From NCBI GenBank assembly GCA_024803745.1, contig JANJXV010000024.1, positions 20,593,927 to 20,657,926 of the forward strand: 64,000 bases of DNA. Direction: 5' to 3'. The translations under genes were made by a program, and so were the position numbers. The notes beneath the pieces were generated by a model. It was not told where the DNA came from, searched no databases, and saw nothing but the letters and a program-made list of their open reading frames with translations. The DNA is from Megascapheus bottae (Eukaryota; Chordata; Mammalia; Rodentia; Geomyidae). Below, one piece after another: positions 13,301 through 22,911 of this stretch; positions within the stretch are counted from its first letter, which is position 1, and every line of letters starts with the position of its first letter.

Positions 13301-16300
13301 TACAAACCCCGTGCATAAAATACCTGTAAAAGGGACCACAAAACTAGATGAAAAGTCAGTCCTAAAGTGCTAAAACATTCTTCCAATGCAGGAAGCAAGA
13401 AAAAAGAGGGTGGGCCGGGAGTTTGGCCTAGTGGTAGAGTGCCTGTCTAGCATGCACAAAGGCCTGGGTTCGATTCCTGGGTACCTCATACAGGAAAAGT
13501 CCAAGGATAGTGCTCAGGCCCTGAGTTCAAGCCCCACAACTAGCCAAAAAAAAAAAAAAAAAAAAAAAGGAAAAGAAATCAAGAAAAAAAAGAGGAAACC
13601 TGGACTGTGTGGAAAAATCATGTATTTGGTCAGTACAGAGACTGAGATACTAACTCTTTATTGACTTGTTTGTGTATGTACTTCCTTTTTTGGTGTGTTG
13701 CTGAAAGCAGATTTTTACACATTGTTTGCAGGCATGCTACCACGGTGCTATATAGCCCCAGTAACTACCTTAAAGATTTTAAACATTTATCTTGTCAGTA
13801 CAAGTCATGTTTGACCACTGTCTTCATTTTACACTTGTAATGGGGTACTTTCTTATTTTCCACTGACTTTAGCCACAATGGCAGCTCTATCTACAAAACA
13901 AATCAAAGATTAAAGAGAAACCAGAGTATAAAGTGTTTAAGTTCAAGAAGCCATTTTAATTCTTTAAAAAACAAATCAAGCTGCAAAAGTAGAAGCAAGA
14001 AGCCTGCCTGTCTGCTATCTTAAAGGCCCATAAATGGACTTGACTAAACCATGGACTTGACTAAATTTATTTCTGAGGACCCAGATCAACAGCAGTACCC
14101 GCCTCACCTGGATATGTGCTCAAAACGCAAACTGAGAACAACAAAGCATGGAAGAGTCCACAAGAGAAAACTAGTTGGTTCTCAGTGGACAACAGAGCAT
14201 CTAAGAATATCATCAAGTCAGAAATATAACTTGACTCTCTTGACTTGTAAGCCCTGTACCTACCTATTTTCCACCACAAGGTTCATTTTTCTGCCTGTTC
14301 TTTCTTGACTGGCCTTTCTATTGAGCAAGACCCTAAAGGTTTCATCTTGCAGACCAAAAGTTCCTGTAACAAGCATCTATCTTACATCTTTTTTTTTTTT
14401 TTTTTGGCCAGTCCTGGGCTTGAGCTCAGAGCCTGGGCACTTGTGCTTGGGCTTTCTCAAGGCTAGAACTCTTTCACTTGAGCCTCAGCACCACTTCTGG
14501 CTTTTTCTATGTATGTGGTACCGAGGAATCGAACCCGGGTCTTTGTGCATGCTAGGCAAGCACTCTATCACTAGGCCAAACTCCCGGCCCTCTATCTTAT
14601 ATCTTATCTACTCGTGGCTGCAGCTGTGGCCTAGGTATAAATGTGGTTGGCCTTTAGAGGCCGCTGCTGTCCATGAGCTACAATTAAGATAATTACAGCA
14701 GTCAGTACCTTCTTCAAAGATTCTAGGGAATTCTGCTTCTTAGCTGCATTCAATGAGCAGTTTTCCTCCTTCAGGCCTTTCTACCAGGTTTTCACCTTGC
14801 TAAGATCTAATAGCAGTAAAAAGCCAGTTGACTGTGTGTGGAATCCTCTGAAACTAAGCAAGACAAAATACAACTTTCCTTCTTTATTAAAACAAAAAGT
14901 ATCCATAAGTGTCCCACAGCAGATGGCATGAAGGCTGGGCATACAGCTTTGTGATAGAGCCCCATTTACCTGGTGCTTGTGAAGTCTTGGGTTCTATCCC
15001 TAGAACTATGCCACCACCACCAAAATTATTCCTAGTTGGTTAGTAACAGGTTCTTCTGTTACGCTAACTGCATTCTTTACACATCAGCGCTCTGTGTAAC
15101 GAGAGGTTATCCCAGCAAGGTCTGTGAGAGGCTGGTCCTGGAGCTTAAACTCAAGGCCTGGGCACTGTCCCTGAGCTCTTCAGCTCAAGGCTACCACCCT
15201 ACCCTTGGTGCCTGGGGGCCACTTTCCCTTTTCTAGTGGTTAACTGGAGATAAGAGTCTCAGAGACTTTGAACCTTAATCCCCAGATCTCAGCCTCCTGA
15301 GTAGCTAGGATTACAGATGAGGGGCACCACGAGCCAACACGCCCGGCTGGCTGTAGGTATGTTTGTATTTTTTTTAACTCTATTACCCTGCTGGTAGGTA
15401 GGGATGGTCTGGTTTTATTTTCATTTGTGGGCTTGAACTCAGGGTGTAGGCTCTCACTGGATTTCTTGTTCCCTGTTCATGGCTCATGATCTACCGCTTG
15501 ACCTACATACACACAGCCCACCCACCATTTTGTTCATTGTAGATGGAGTCCCAGACTTTTCTGCTCAGACCAACTTTGAACTGCAGTCCTCTCTAGGTGT
15601 CAGTCTCCAATGTCTAGTTTTGCCTTGTATGTCTAGGGATACCCAGAATTTGTCTCACAGTGACATCCAATCCATCTAAGTATGTCAGGACAGTGGAATT
15701 TACAAACAATAGTGGAAAGGGCAATCCACCTCCAAGAATCTACCCTGCAAGTTGTATATAATTCTACCATTAAAAACAGCTCCATCAAAGCCGGCCCGGT
15801 GGCTCATGCCTGTAATCCTAGCTACTCAGGACGCTGAGATCTGAGGATCAAGGTTCAAAGCCAGCCCCTGGCACAAAAGGATCTGAGACTCTTATCTCCA
15901 ATTAACCTCAAGAAAAACGGAAGTGGGGCTGTGGCTCCAGGGGTAGGGTGGTAGCCTTGAGATGAAGAGACCAGAGACAGGGCCCAGACTCAGAATCCAG
16001 TCCCATGACCAACCAAAAACAAAAACAAGTAAAATACTTGGTATTTTTGAGCTTAGAATTTGTATGCTACAAATTTTAAATGTCAACTCTTTGAAGCCCA
16101 TACACTGCAGGTAACAGAAGAGGTGTGGAGTTATTTGGACAGCCTAGTGTGGTCACTGCAGGTGGCAACAGCCTGTAGAGGGCAGCATAACACAGATTGT
16201 GCTTTACTTATTTCTCTGCCAGTCCTGGGCCCTGAACTCAGGGCCTAAGCACTATCCTTGGGCTTTCTCAAGGCTAGAGCTCTACCACTTGAGCCACATC

Positions 16301-19300
16301 ACCATTCCTGGCTTTTGTTTTCTATGTATGTGGTACCGAGGAATCAAACCCCAGTCTTCGTGCAAGCGAGGCAAGCCCTCTATCACTAGGCTAAACTCCT
16401 GGCCCTATTTATTTAATGCCAGGCCTGGGCCTTGAACTCAGGGCCCGGGTACTGTCCTTGAGTCTCTTTTTGTTCAAGGTTACCATTCTACCACTTGAGC
16501 CACAGCCCCATTTCTGGCTTTTTTGTTTATGTGGGGATGAGGAATTGAACGAACCCAAGACTTCATACATGCAATGTAATGTATGAGTACTTACTCTCCC
16601 ACTAAGCCACATTCCCAGCCCCAGGCAAAGGTATTCTTAAAGCTTTCCCTAAGCTGCAAAATTAAGGCAATGAGAATTTGGTAAAGCACTAAGAACATAG
16701 CGATCAAAAGAAAATACAGGTGATTTTTTTCAACAATTAAAAATATTCTCATCCAAAGAACTCCTAATTTTTTTTTGGCCATGAGGTTTGATCTCTGGGC
16801 TTGGGTGCTGTCCCTGAACTCTTCTGTACAAGGATATTGTACTACCACTTTAGCTAAGGGCCACTTCCCATTTTCTGGTATCAATAAAGAGTCTCATGGA
16901 CTTGCATGCTCGGGCAGTTTTTTTCAACCTCAATCCTCAGATCTCGGCCTCCTAAGTAGCTAGGATTACAGGAGCGTGCCACCGGCCCAGCAGAACTTCT
17001 GACTTTAGAGACTGAATAAACAAGGTGCTCCCCCAAAAAACAGAATGACTTACTATACTGTTACGGGAAGCCCTACGTCCTTGTACACTTACCAGTGTTC
17101 TCTTTTATTAAATGAGAGCAAAGCACTGTTATAAGCTCACACTATCTCATTTTAGGTATCCCCAGCTTTATAGATAAATGCCAATTTGGACAGTCTACTA
17201 AGAGCCTGCTCTGCTATGGAGTGCTTTGTTAGAAGCCAAAGTCTAGACCAGATTTCAGTTATTCCTACATGCAAAGGAGATCTAGACAAGTGTGGTTGAA
17301 TATACTTGTAATCAATCCTAAGGCAGGGGAGACTGGGACAGAAGATGAGGGGAAATTCCAGGACAATATGGGCTCTAAGACTCAGTGCCCCCCAAGTACT
17401 GTACCATTCCGTCCTGGCCTTCCCCCCACAAGAAAAAGTTAGGCATTGTGGCTCACACTTGTGCAATCTCAAAATTAAAACAAACAAAAATCCTATCCTT
17501 ACCTGGTGGAATGGGAGGGTTGCTCCAGGTAGCGCCATCTTGGCCACATGGCGAATGGGGAATTGGATTTAACTGGTGCTACCTAGTCTTAAAGGTAAAG
17601 GAAGGGGAAGTCCCACCTCCCAAGTGATGCGGGTTCCAGAATTCCTAGAGGCAGGGGCGGGGACTTCGATGACAGGTTACTAGACTTGTCAGTCATGTGC
17701 CTTGAATTTGGGAGCTTCTCCAGTTTCCTGTGACCCTGCCCCCTCACCCAGCACTGTTTAGGCCCCTGAGCAGCTCAGGCCCCTGACGCCATGTCAGTAT
17801 TCCAGGGGTCTCCTCCGGTCCCCAATGGGTCCCAATTCAGCTCTCTACTGGAGTGTATCTACCTTGTTAGTACTGTTTTTTCAGCTTTCTCAGTACTATT
17901 TTTTCGGCTTTCACAGTGTTAAGTATTACAGGGACTACAGGTCTTTAAGACAAGGATCCAGGGCCAGGAGTTTGGCCTACTGGTAGAGTGCTTGCCTAGC
18001 ATGCAAATACCTGGGTTTGATTCCTCAGCCACCACATACATAAAACAGCCAGAAGTGATGCTGTGTCTCAAGTGGTAGAGCTCTAGCCTTGAGAAAGCCC
18101 AAGAACAGTGCTCAGGCCCTGAATAGAAACCCCAGAACTGACAAAAAAAAAAAAAAAAAAAAAAAGACAAGAGTTCATGCCAGCTTTCTTCTTTTCTTTG
18201 TCAGTTGTGGGGCTTGAACTCTGGGCCTGGGCCTTGCCCCTGAGCTCTTTAGCTCAAGGCTTGTGCTCTATCCCTTGAGCCTCAGCGCCACTTCCAGTTT
18301 TCTGGTGGTTGCTAGGCATGCGAGGTGGCTCACCGCCCATAATCCTAGCTACTCAGAAGGCTGAGATCTGAGGATTGGGGTTCAAAGTCATCCTGGGCAC
18401 TAAAACTAAAAGTCCATGAGACTCCTACCTCCAAGTAATTACCAGAAAACCAGAAGTGGCACTGTGGCTCAAGGGGCAGGACAATGGACTTGAACCGAAG
18501 AGCTCAGGGATAACACCAGGCCCAGAGTTCAGAGTTCAAGTCCCATGACAGGAAGGAAAAAAAAAAAAAAAAAAGATGAGATAGAGCCCTAACCATGAGT
18601 TCAAGCAAAAGCAAAAAGAGTCTCACAGGGCGCGGAGGCTCAGGCCTGTAATCTTAGCTACTCAGGAGGCTGAGATCGCAGGATCAAGGTTCAAAGCCAG
18701 TCCAGGGAACAAAAGGACCTGAGACTCTTATCTCCAATTAACTTCCAGAAAATGGGAAGTGGGGGTTGGCTCCAGGGTAGAGTGGTATAGCCTTGAGCTG
18801 AAGAGCTCAGAGACAGCACCCAGACCCAGAGTTCAAGCTTCATGACCCACAAAAAAAAAGTCTCCCGGACTTTAGTGCCTAGTTCGGCTTTGAATGGTGA
18901 TTACCAGCTCTCAGTCTCCTGAGTAGCTAGGATTACAGGGGTGGTGAGCCACCAGCACCTGGCGCAAGATGCCAACTCTCTAATAATGACTCCCAATTCA
19001 ATCTCCAAAATATGCTTCTGGGCCAGGAATTTGGCCTAGTGGTAGAATGCTTGCTTAGAATGCACAAAAACATGGGTTCGATTCCTCAGTATCACATACA
19101 TAGAAAAAGATGGAAGTGGTGCTATGTCTTAAGTGGTAGAGTTCTAGCCTTGAGGAAAGCCCAAGGACAGTGCTCAGTCCCTGAGCTCAATATATACATA
19201 TGGCTTCTGTGTTTTCTTGGGATTGTATTCTCAACTTGAGATACCTTATAACACTGGAACCACAGAAAGCAATGTCAGACACTTAAATCCAGGGCATACT

Positions 19301-22053
19301 TTAAAAACAAAAACAGGGAATGGGAATGTAGCCTAGTAGTAGAGTGCTAGCCTAGCATGCACAGAGCCCCGGATTCAATTCTTTGGTGCCACATACTCAG
19401 AAAAAGCCGGAAGTGATGCTGTGGATGAAGTGGCAGGGCACTAGCCTTGAGCAAAAAGTATTGAAGGACAGTGCGCAGGCCCTGAGTTCAAGCCCCAGGA
19501 CTGGCAAAATAATAAGTAAAAACAAACAAAGCTGTAGGGCCAGGGCCAGTGGCTCACTGCTATAACCAGAGCTACTACTCAAGAAGTGGTCATCCTGTGA
19601 CAATCATCCTCTAGAATCTATAATGGACTCGTGATTCTCCAGCCTAAAATACCCTGGTGGATGGAACTAAAGGTGTACCAGCAGCTCTGTAGTTTTGTTT
19701 TATTGTTGTTTTCCTTTTGAATATGGTTGCTAAGATAATTTTACCAAAGGATTGAGGACAAAGGTAAAGCCTAGCATGTGCAAGGCCACAGGTTCAATCC
19801 TAGGATGGCAAAGGAGGAAAAAGCCTCCTGGTTTAGGTTAATTGTATCAAGCATAAGCTAGCTGGACTCTGGTGGCTCACCTCACCCCCATAAATCCTAA
19901 CTATTCAGTATAGGCTGAAATCAGTATCCAAGTTTAAAGCAGTCTAAGCAGGAAAGCCCATAACTCTATCATCTCCAATTAACTACCAAACAGCCAGTAG
20001 TGGGAGTTGTGGCTCAAGTGGTAGGGCACTAGTTTTGTGCAAAAAAGCACGGTGACAACACCACAAGCCCAAGGGAAAAACAAATACCCTTATTGACTGG
20101 GTGTGGCTCAAATGATAAAGTGCTCACCTGATAAACAGAGAGGCCTAAATTCAATATCCAGCACCAAATATCCCAGGTTAGTGAGGTAGTGCAGGATGAG
20201 GATGAGTTCAAGGTCAGATCCTGTTGCTGTGTGCCTGTGGCTTACACCTGTAATCCCAGCTACTGAAGAGGCTGAGATCTGAGGATTGTGGTTGGAGGCA
20301 AGCCAAAGCAGGAAAGTCCCTGAGACACTTGATTGGAAGTCAAGGTGTGGTAGAGCATTGAGAGAAAAAGCTAAGTGACAACGCATGTAGTTCAAGCCCC
20401 AGTACGGGTCAAATGTTTTCCCCTTGAAAAAAAAAACAAACAAAACCATTTTGTTGTTGTTGCTGCTGGTAAAGCCAAGCACAGAAGGGCAATCCAAAGA
20501 TCTTGGAACGCTGGATGCCAAAGCCAGCGAGGCTAGGCCAACTTGCACACTAGAGTGACATCCTGTATTCCCAATTGTTTTCCGAAAGAAAAACAACCTT
20601 CTTGTGTCCAGAAACATGTTCAATGCAGGAAGTGACATAGACGGGGGCTGTAATGCATTTACTTAAAGAAATTCACTAGCGCACACATACCACACCAGGG
20701 GCACACGCGCACAAAATCAACTGCAACGCCGTAGCCAAACGAAGATTCAAGTAATTGTTTCCATGAATAGGAACCTCGGACATAAATTCTCATTGACACC
20801 CTGCCCTCAATGCCACTCTCAACAATCTATGGAGCAGACAAAAAAAAAAAAAAATAACCGGGCACCGCTTCCTACGTCTCCTGAATTAATCATGGTGTTT
20901 ACCTTCCCAGGTACCAGGCCGGGAGACTCAAGACTGGCCCGTTAATAAAACTGTCCTACGAAAAGCTTGATCATCTGCGACAAATACCGACGTCAAGTAC
21001 AATGAGTTCTGCCCACTGGGGATATATATATATATATAGGTTTTGCATTCAAGCATCTCAACTACTCTAATCGCAGTAATAAACCCAGCATTTTCATTTA
21101 GCAATCAATAGCCACTGATCCCTGCTCCGGATAATTATCTAATACAACCGCCTGGGGCGGGCGGCGGCGGGGTGACTTGTCCCCGGCCCGGGTCCCCGCA
21201 TAACCGCCGCCACGCATCCGCGTTCTCATCTCGCTCACCGAGACCCCGGCCAAACCTGGCCCCTCGTCTCCCCCTTCCCAGGTAGGACGCGTGAGTCGTC
21301 GGCGCACCAACACCCCGCGTCTCACCGCGAAAACCCGCCGCTCCGAAACACCACCGCCGGCCGGCGGCGGGCCGGCCACCCCCCGCCCCGGGGGACAGAG
21401 ACAAAGCTCGGGACCGCCCGCCTCCACCTGCGTACAAAGAAACATGCAAAAGGCTTGCGGGGCGGGGTGCGGGACGCCGCCGGGACCAGACGTCACCAAC
21501 GGATGAGTCGCAGCGGGGGGTCCCCAGTCCCTCCCCCGCCGCGGTCCGGTCCCCCCCCTCGGGGGTCGGCGGCAGGGATGGGGGGCGCCCCTCGCCTCAC
21601 GCACACGGGAACGCAGGGGGGCCGCCTCCGTCCCCCCGAGACGCGGGGCGCAGGGACCGGGACGGAGATGCCGGCGGGGGCCCCGCAGCGAGCCAGGCGG
21701 ATGCGCGCGGCCGGTCTCCGCGGCCCGGCGGGGGTTGACGCAGCGATCACGGGGGGGCGGGGAGGCCGGCGGCGGAGGCGGCACGGCGGGGGTCGCGCCG
21801 GCGCCGGCCTCCTCCTTCCGGACCCCCGCCCGGCCCGCAGCACCCCGTCCCTCCGCCCGGTCACGCAACGTCTCACCTACCTGCAGGTGACCTGTTTAGT
21901 CCAGCCGCCGCCGCCGCCGCCGCCGCCTCCCCCCGCCCCCGGGGACGGGGCGGCGACCGTGGGGGTCGGGGTGAGGGGCGCCGCCGCCGCCGCCGCCGCC
22001 GCTCCGGCTCCTGATGTTGCGGCTGTTGTTCCGGGAGCCGCAGCCTCCGCCAT
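4418..22053 (-). CDS. MKRN1: MKRN1, makorin RING finger protein 1 (complete, 8 coding exons)
   Basis: E3 ubiquitin ligase that also binds RNA; family work links it to TERT, p53/p21 and other substrates and to poly(A)-binding protein at ribosomes. Joining 22053-21881, 13323-13195, 9735-9500, 8249-8023, 6693-6479, 5870-5760, 5069-4931 and 4630-4418 gives 1443 nt, 480 residues plus TAG; human is 482. Domains: Ala/Gly-rich N-terminus (1-51); C3H fingers C57/C65/C71/H75 and C86/C94/C100/H104; PAM2-like NAVEFVPG (166-173); third C3H C212/C220/C226/H230; makorin Cys-His segment from C234; RING C279, C282, C303, H305, C308, C311, C329, C332; fourth C3H C368/C378/C384/H388; acidic tail ending DLDL. 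All metal ligands are intact, so this is the functional multi-exon gene, not one of the processed MKRN1 copies common in mammals. Confidence 0.97.
4931..5069 (-). CDS. MKRN1: MKRN1 exon 7 (C3H finger 4)
   Basis: Acceptor CTTTCTAG/C and donor [32 protein letters not shown] followed by KH is the C-x9-C-x5-C-x3-H finger; [17 protein letters not shown] follows. The next intron is only 300 bp. If it were retained, the frame would run about 57 codons to a stop at 4760, so a truncated isoform is possible but unsupported. Confidence 0.95.
5268..5488 (+). mobile_element. SINE-B in MKRN1 intron 6
   Basis: Complete copy, TACTCAGGAGGCTGAGATC head; it runs straight into the (CA)n at 5489. Confidence 0.85.
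5489..5541 (+). repeat. (CA)n microsatellite
   Basis: Uninterrupted, 53 bp, MKRN1 intron 6. Confidence 0.98.
5760..5870 (-). CDS. MKRN1: MKRN1 exon 6 (end of RING)
   Basis: Acceptor TTTCCCAG/GTCC and donor ATGAG/GTATGAAC. SCPECR gives the last Cys pair; [20 protein letters not shown] is a conserved makorin segment. Confidence 0.96.
6479..6693 (-). CDS. MKRN1: MKRN1 exon 5 (RING core)
   Basis: Acceptor CTCCTGCAG/TCG and donor ATAAA/GTGAGA. Contains [12 protein letters not shown] and [13 protein letters not shown], giving six of the eight RING zinc ligands. H305 is the ligand commonly mutated to kill makorin ligase activity. Confidence 0.96.
6768..7205 (+). mobile_element. Two SINE-B copies
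   Basis: 6768-6985 is diverged. 7033-7205 lacks the middle segment: the head joins the tRNA half directly at GGCAAAAAAAATGGTAGAGC. Confidence 0.75.
7248..7445 (+). mobile_element. SINE-T, young type
   Basis: GGCCAGGAGTTTGGCCTAGT head and a near-consensus body with GAGAAAGTCCAAGGACAG. Preceded by a C/A-rich stretch (7200-7245). Confidence 0.9.
7629..7821 (-). mobile_element. SINE-T
   Basis: Plus strand starts CTTTTTTTTTTGGCCAGTCC and ends TAGGCCAAATTCCTGGTCCC. Confidence 0.85.
8023..8249 (-). CDS. MKRN1: MKRN1 exon 4 (C3H finger 3 and makorin Cys-His motif)
   Basis: Acceptor TTGGCAG/CTGCC and donor [33 protein letters not shown] is finger 3. [14 protein letters not shown] starts the Cys-His motif that defines makorins. 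Confidence 0.95.
8378..8886 (-). mobile_element. Degenerate SINE-B, ID element and SINE-T
   Basis: 8378-8605 is SINE-B remnants. 8641-8712 is a monomeric ID-like element (reverse: GGGCTGGGATTTAGCTCAGT; B box GGTTCGATCCCC). 8741-8886 is a shortened SINE-T. All lie in MKRN1 intron 3. Confidence 0.7.
8912..9318. mobile_element. SINE-B (+, partial) then SINE-B (-)
   Basis: 8912-9045 is a diverged plus copy. 9088-9318 is a complete minus copy ending GATTACAGGCATGAGTAAC. Confidence 0.75.
9500..9735 (-). CDS. MKRN1: MKRN1 exon 3 (linker and PAM2-like motif)
   Basis: Acceptor TTTTCAG/A and donor CGGA/GTAAGTACT. A low-complexity, fast-evolving linker of about 55 residues leads to [19 protein letters not shown], the PABP-binding segment. 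RYEHSSKP has one more Ser than the human form I recall. Confidence 0.93.
10050..10245 (+). mobile_element. SINE-B with (GAAA)n tail
   Basis: Diverged copy whose end CAAGCCCCATGAACCCACAC passes directly into the (GAAA)n tract. Confidence 0.65.
10246..10330 (+). repeat. (GAAA)n microsatellite
   Basis: About 70 bp pure, then GGAAAGGAAGGAA. Confidence 0.98.
10331..11021. other. Unique MKRN1 intron 2 sequence
   Basis: Only a C7TTTTTTTG10-type inverted run near 10482-10503. No exon or repeat otherwise recognised. Confidence 0.4.
11022..12045. mobile_element. SINE fragments in MKRN1 intron 2
   Basis: 11022-11130 is a minus tRNA-half remnant. 11720-11888 is a minus SINE-B. 11910-12045 is a plus SINE-T of the older type with an internal deletion joining half 1 to half 2. 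Confidence 0.65.
12100..12360 (-). mobile_element. LINE-1 3' fragment
   Basis: The reverse complement carries CCATTTGTAAGGAAATGG and GCGTGAAGTAAGCCAGGCT, typical of the L1 ORF2 end/3' UTR, with a small GAAGTAAGCCA duplication. Old and short, in MKRN1 intron 2. Confidence 0.65.
12611..12818 (-). mobile_element. SINE-T, young type
   Basis: Near-consensus. The flanks repeat CTCTACCACCCAGTTTT (12599 and 12819), a 17-bp target duplication. Confidence 0.92.
12968..13085 (+). mobile_element. SINE-B, partial
   Basis: Middle and tRNA half only (TCCAATTAACCACTCC, GCTCAAGAGGTAGAGCAG). Confidence 0.65.
13195..13323 (-). CDS. MKRN1: MKRN1 exon 2 (rest of C3H finger 1, and finger 2)
   Basis: Acceptor TTTTACAG/GTATTTT and donor CTGCAG/GTAAG. 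Encodes [17 protein letters not shown] and [21 protein letters not shown] (the last residues come from exon 3). Both are CCCH fingers with 7-5-3 spacing. An Arg codon is split at each end (AG/G and AG/A). Confidence 0.95.
13411..13570 (+). mobile_element. SINE-T with internal deletion
   Basis: Young-type head. About 50 bp between the halves is missing (CATACAGGAAAAGTCCAAGG). A22 tail. Confidence 0.85.
13571..14387. other. Unique MKRN1 intron 1 sequence
   Basis: AT-rich, no recognised repeat or exon. Confidence 0.4.
14388..14592 (-). mobile_element. SINE-T, young type
   Basis: T18 then GGCCAGTCCTGGGCTTGAGC on the plus strand. TATCTTACATC/TATCTTATATC repeats flank it (14378 and 14593). Confidence 0.9.
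14933..15012 (+). mobile_element. ID-like monomer
   Basis: AAGGCTGGGCATACAGCTTT ... GGGTTCTATCCCTAGAAC, an ID element with both boxes recognisable; tail CCACCACCACC. Confidence 0.6.
15128..15660 (-). mobile_element. SINE-B (-) and a degenerate copy
   Basis: 15128-15348 is complete, ending CACGCCCGGC. 15425-15660 is very diverged and recognised only from GGGCTTGAACTCAGGG and the overall layout. Confidence 0.65.
15789..16018 (+). mobile_element. SINE-B, well preserved
   Basis: GCCGGCCCGGTGGCTCATGC head, complete middle, end CCATGACCAACCAAAAAC. Confidence 0.9.
16205..16622 (-). mobile_element. Two SINE-T copies head to tail
   Basis: 16205-16406 and 16412-16622. The second is older, with a GAACGAACCC duplication in B box 1. 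Confidence 0.82.
16768..16992 (-). mobile_element. SINE-B
   Basis: Plus strand from TTTTTTTTGGCCATGAGG to GATTACAGGAGCGTGCC. Confidence 0.8.
16993..17948. other. SINE-free block in MKRN1 intron 1
   Basis: About 950 bp of unique sequence containing the candidate alternative promoter (17503-17662). It also has two CCAAT pentamers (17822 and 17832) and a 23-bp tandem duplication starting AGTACT (17869-17891 and 17892-17914). Confidence 0.6.
17503..17662 (-). promoter_or_regulatory. Candidate alternative promoter and first exon in MKRN1 intron 1
   Basis: On the minus strand: a GC box (17662-17654), then about 110 bp later a YY1-type CCAAGATGGCGC (17543-17532), then a good donor CCACCAG/GTAAGG (last exon base 17503). 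An ATG at 17549 opens 15 codons plus AG, which splices to exon 2 in the MKRN1 frame. The block 16992-17949 carries no SINE. It could instead be part of an old LTR or chance. Confidence 0.35.
17949..18164 (+). mobile_element. SINE-T
   Basis: Complete with A22 tail. AAGACAAG at 17947 and 18164 flanks it, with a few extra bases (GATCCA) on the left. Confidence 0.85.
18197..18963. mobile_element. SINE-B (-) split by two SINE-B (+) insertions
   Basis: Host minus copy: 18197-18310, a middle scrap near 18580-18626, and 18859-18963. The inserted plus copies are 18311-18575 (A18 tail) and 18627-18858 (A9 tail), the second between AGAGTCTCAC and AGTCTCCC. Confidence 0.75.
19018..19812 (+). mobile_element. 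Two SINE-T, a SINE-B head and an ID fragment
   Basis: 19018-19192 is a SINE-T lacking the end. 19316-19530 is an older-type SINE-T. 19536-19610 is a SINE-B head. 19750-19812 is an ID-like piece with GGTTCAATCCTAGG. Confidence 0.7.
19862..20412 (+). mobile_element. SINE-B, ID-like piece, SINE-B
   Basis: 19862-20085 and 20222-20412 are diverged SINE-B copies. 20094-20168 is ID-like (GTGTGGCTCAAATGATAAAG). Confidence 0.65.
20413..21129. other. Unique intron 1 sequence before the CpG island
   Basis: No repeat except a short (TA)n at 21022-21038. No exon seen. Confidence 0.5.
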
Positions 22054-22400
22054 TACTGTTTATCCCACACGGCAATGGCCCCGGAACTTCCGGGATCACA
22101 TAGTTCCGGTCCGGCAGCGGTGGGGCGGGGAGGGGAGCGAGGGGGGGAGGAGAAGCGAAGGGAGGGGTGCGGGAAGGCGCGGGGGTGCGGGTGCGGGGGA
22201 GGCCCAGGCTCCCGCTCGCGCCGCGCCGACCCCGCGTCTCTCGGCGCTCGGGCCAGTCGGGTTGCGGTTCTCGGCGCTCGTGCCCGGGCCCCGCCCCCGG
22301 CGCCGCTGATTGGCGGAGCGGGCGGGGGCGTGGCCGAGGCGGCTCCGGCAGGTGTGCCTCCGCGGGAGGAGTCTCACCACCCTGAACTTGAGCCTTGGCA
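21130..22400 (-). promoter_or_regulatory. MKRN1: CpG island and promoter of MKRN1
   Basis: About 1.27 kb of very GC-rich, CpG-rich DNA around exon 1. Just upstream of the ATG on the minus strand lies an ETS-type CCGGAAGT (22093-22086), then GC boxes (GGGGCGGGG near 22122 and CCCCGCCCCC near 22295). There is no TATA box, as expected for a housekeeping promoter. The transcription start is probably within about 100-200 bp above 22053. I see no gene leaving on the plus strand. Confidence 0.85.
21881..22053 (-). CDS. MKRN1: MKRN1 coding exon 1
   Basis: Codons 1-57 plus two bases. The start ATG sits in AACAGTAATGGCGG and opens [11 protein letters not shown] run of eight Ala codons (GCG) and ten Gly codons (mostly GGC) follows, then WTKQVTC, which holds the first Cys of finger 1. 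Donor CTGCAG/GTAGGTGAG. No other in-frame ATG is present in this exon. Confidence 0.95.
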
Positions 22401-22911
22401 AGCGTGGACCTGGGTGCGATACCAGTGCTCCCTCCCCGGAGCGGGAAGTAGGATTTGTCAGAATCAGAGGGGAGGTGTCAGGAGAGGATTTGGGGACAGG
22501 CGAGTGAGCCTGATAACAGCTTTCATCACACACTGCCAGAACCGCAGCCTTTCAGAAACACCTCAGCAAGACCTCCTAATTTTGCTTTCTGGTTAGCTCA
22601 GGCCTAGCGCCTCTCCTGTCATTTATCGACCTTGTAACAAAATAACTCGCCTTACTACTCATTCATCTTTAAAATTCCCCTGGCTGTAACCTCCCTGATG
22701 TGGAAGTTACCAAGGTATGCCTAGACTCCCTCCTGTCCTATGGCAGGATGCATTCTTACCTGAAAGAAATGACCCCAAAACATCCAAAAAGGAGCAATTA
22801 GACCTAGATTTGCATAACTTGGGAGACCGACCCCTGCCTTTACCGTATAACTACCGCCAAGGAATACCCACACTTGAGCCACAGTCTGCCTCTGCTTTTC
22901 TGCTTGTCTCT
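22401..22911. other. Upstream flank of MKRN1, unrecognised
   Basis: AT-richer than the CpG island, without SINEs. The stretch 22620-22905 has a retroelement-like feel (TTTACCGTATAACTACCGCC), but I cannot assign it. Confidence 0.35.

Noticed and set aside
16993..17948. SINE-free block as a LINE-1 5' UTR because of the YY1 site
   Set aside because: L1 promoters carry YY1 near the start, but the sequence that follows does not look like L1 ORF1 and contains a splice donor. Kept instead as a candidate promoter.
21098..21868. Open frame of 256 codons on the minus strand next to MKRN1 exon 1
   Set aside because: Same composition effect; it lies in intron 1 and has no recognisable domain.
21455..22309. 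Open frame of 284 codons on the plus strand across the CpG island
   Set aside because: GC-rich DNA has few stops. The product is low-complexity Pro/Arg/Gly/Ala, it overlaps MKRN1 exon 1 in antisense, and no splice or domain evidence supports it.
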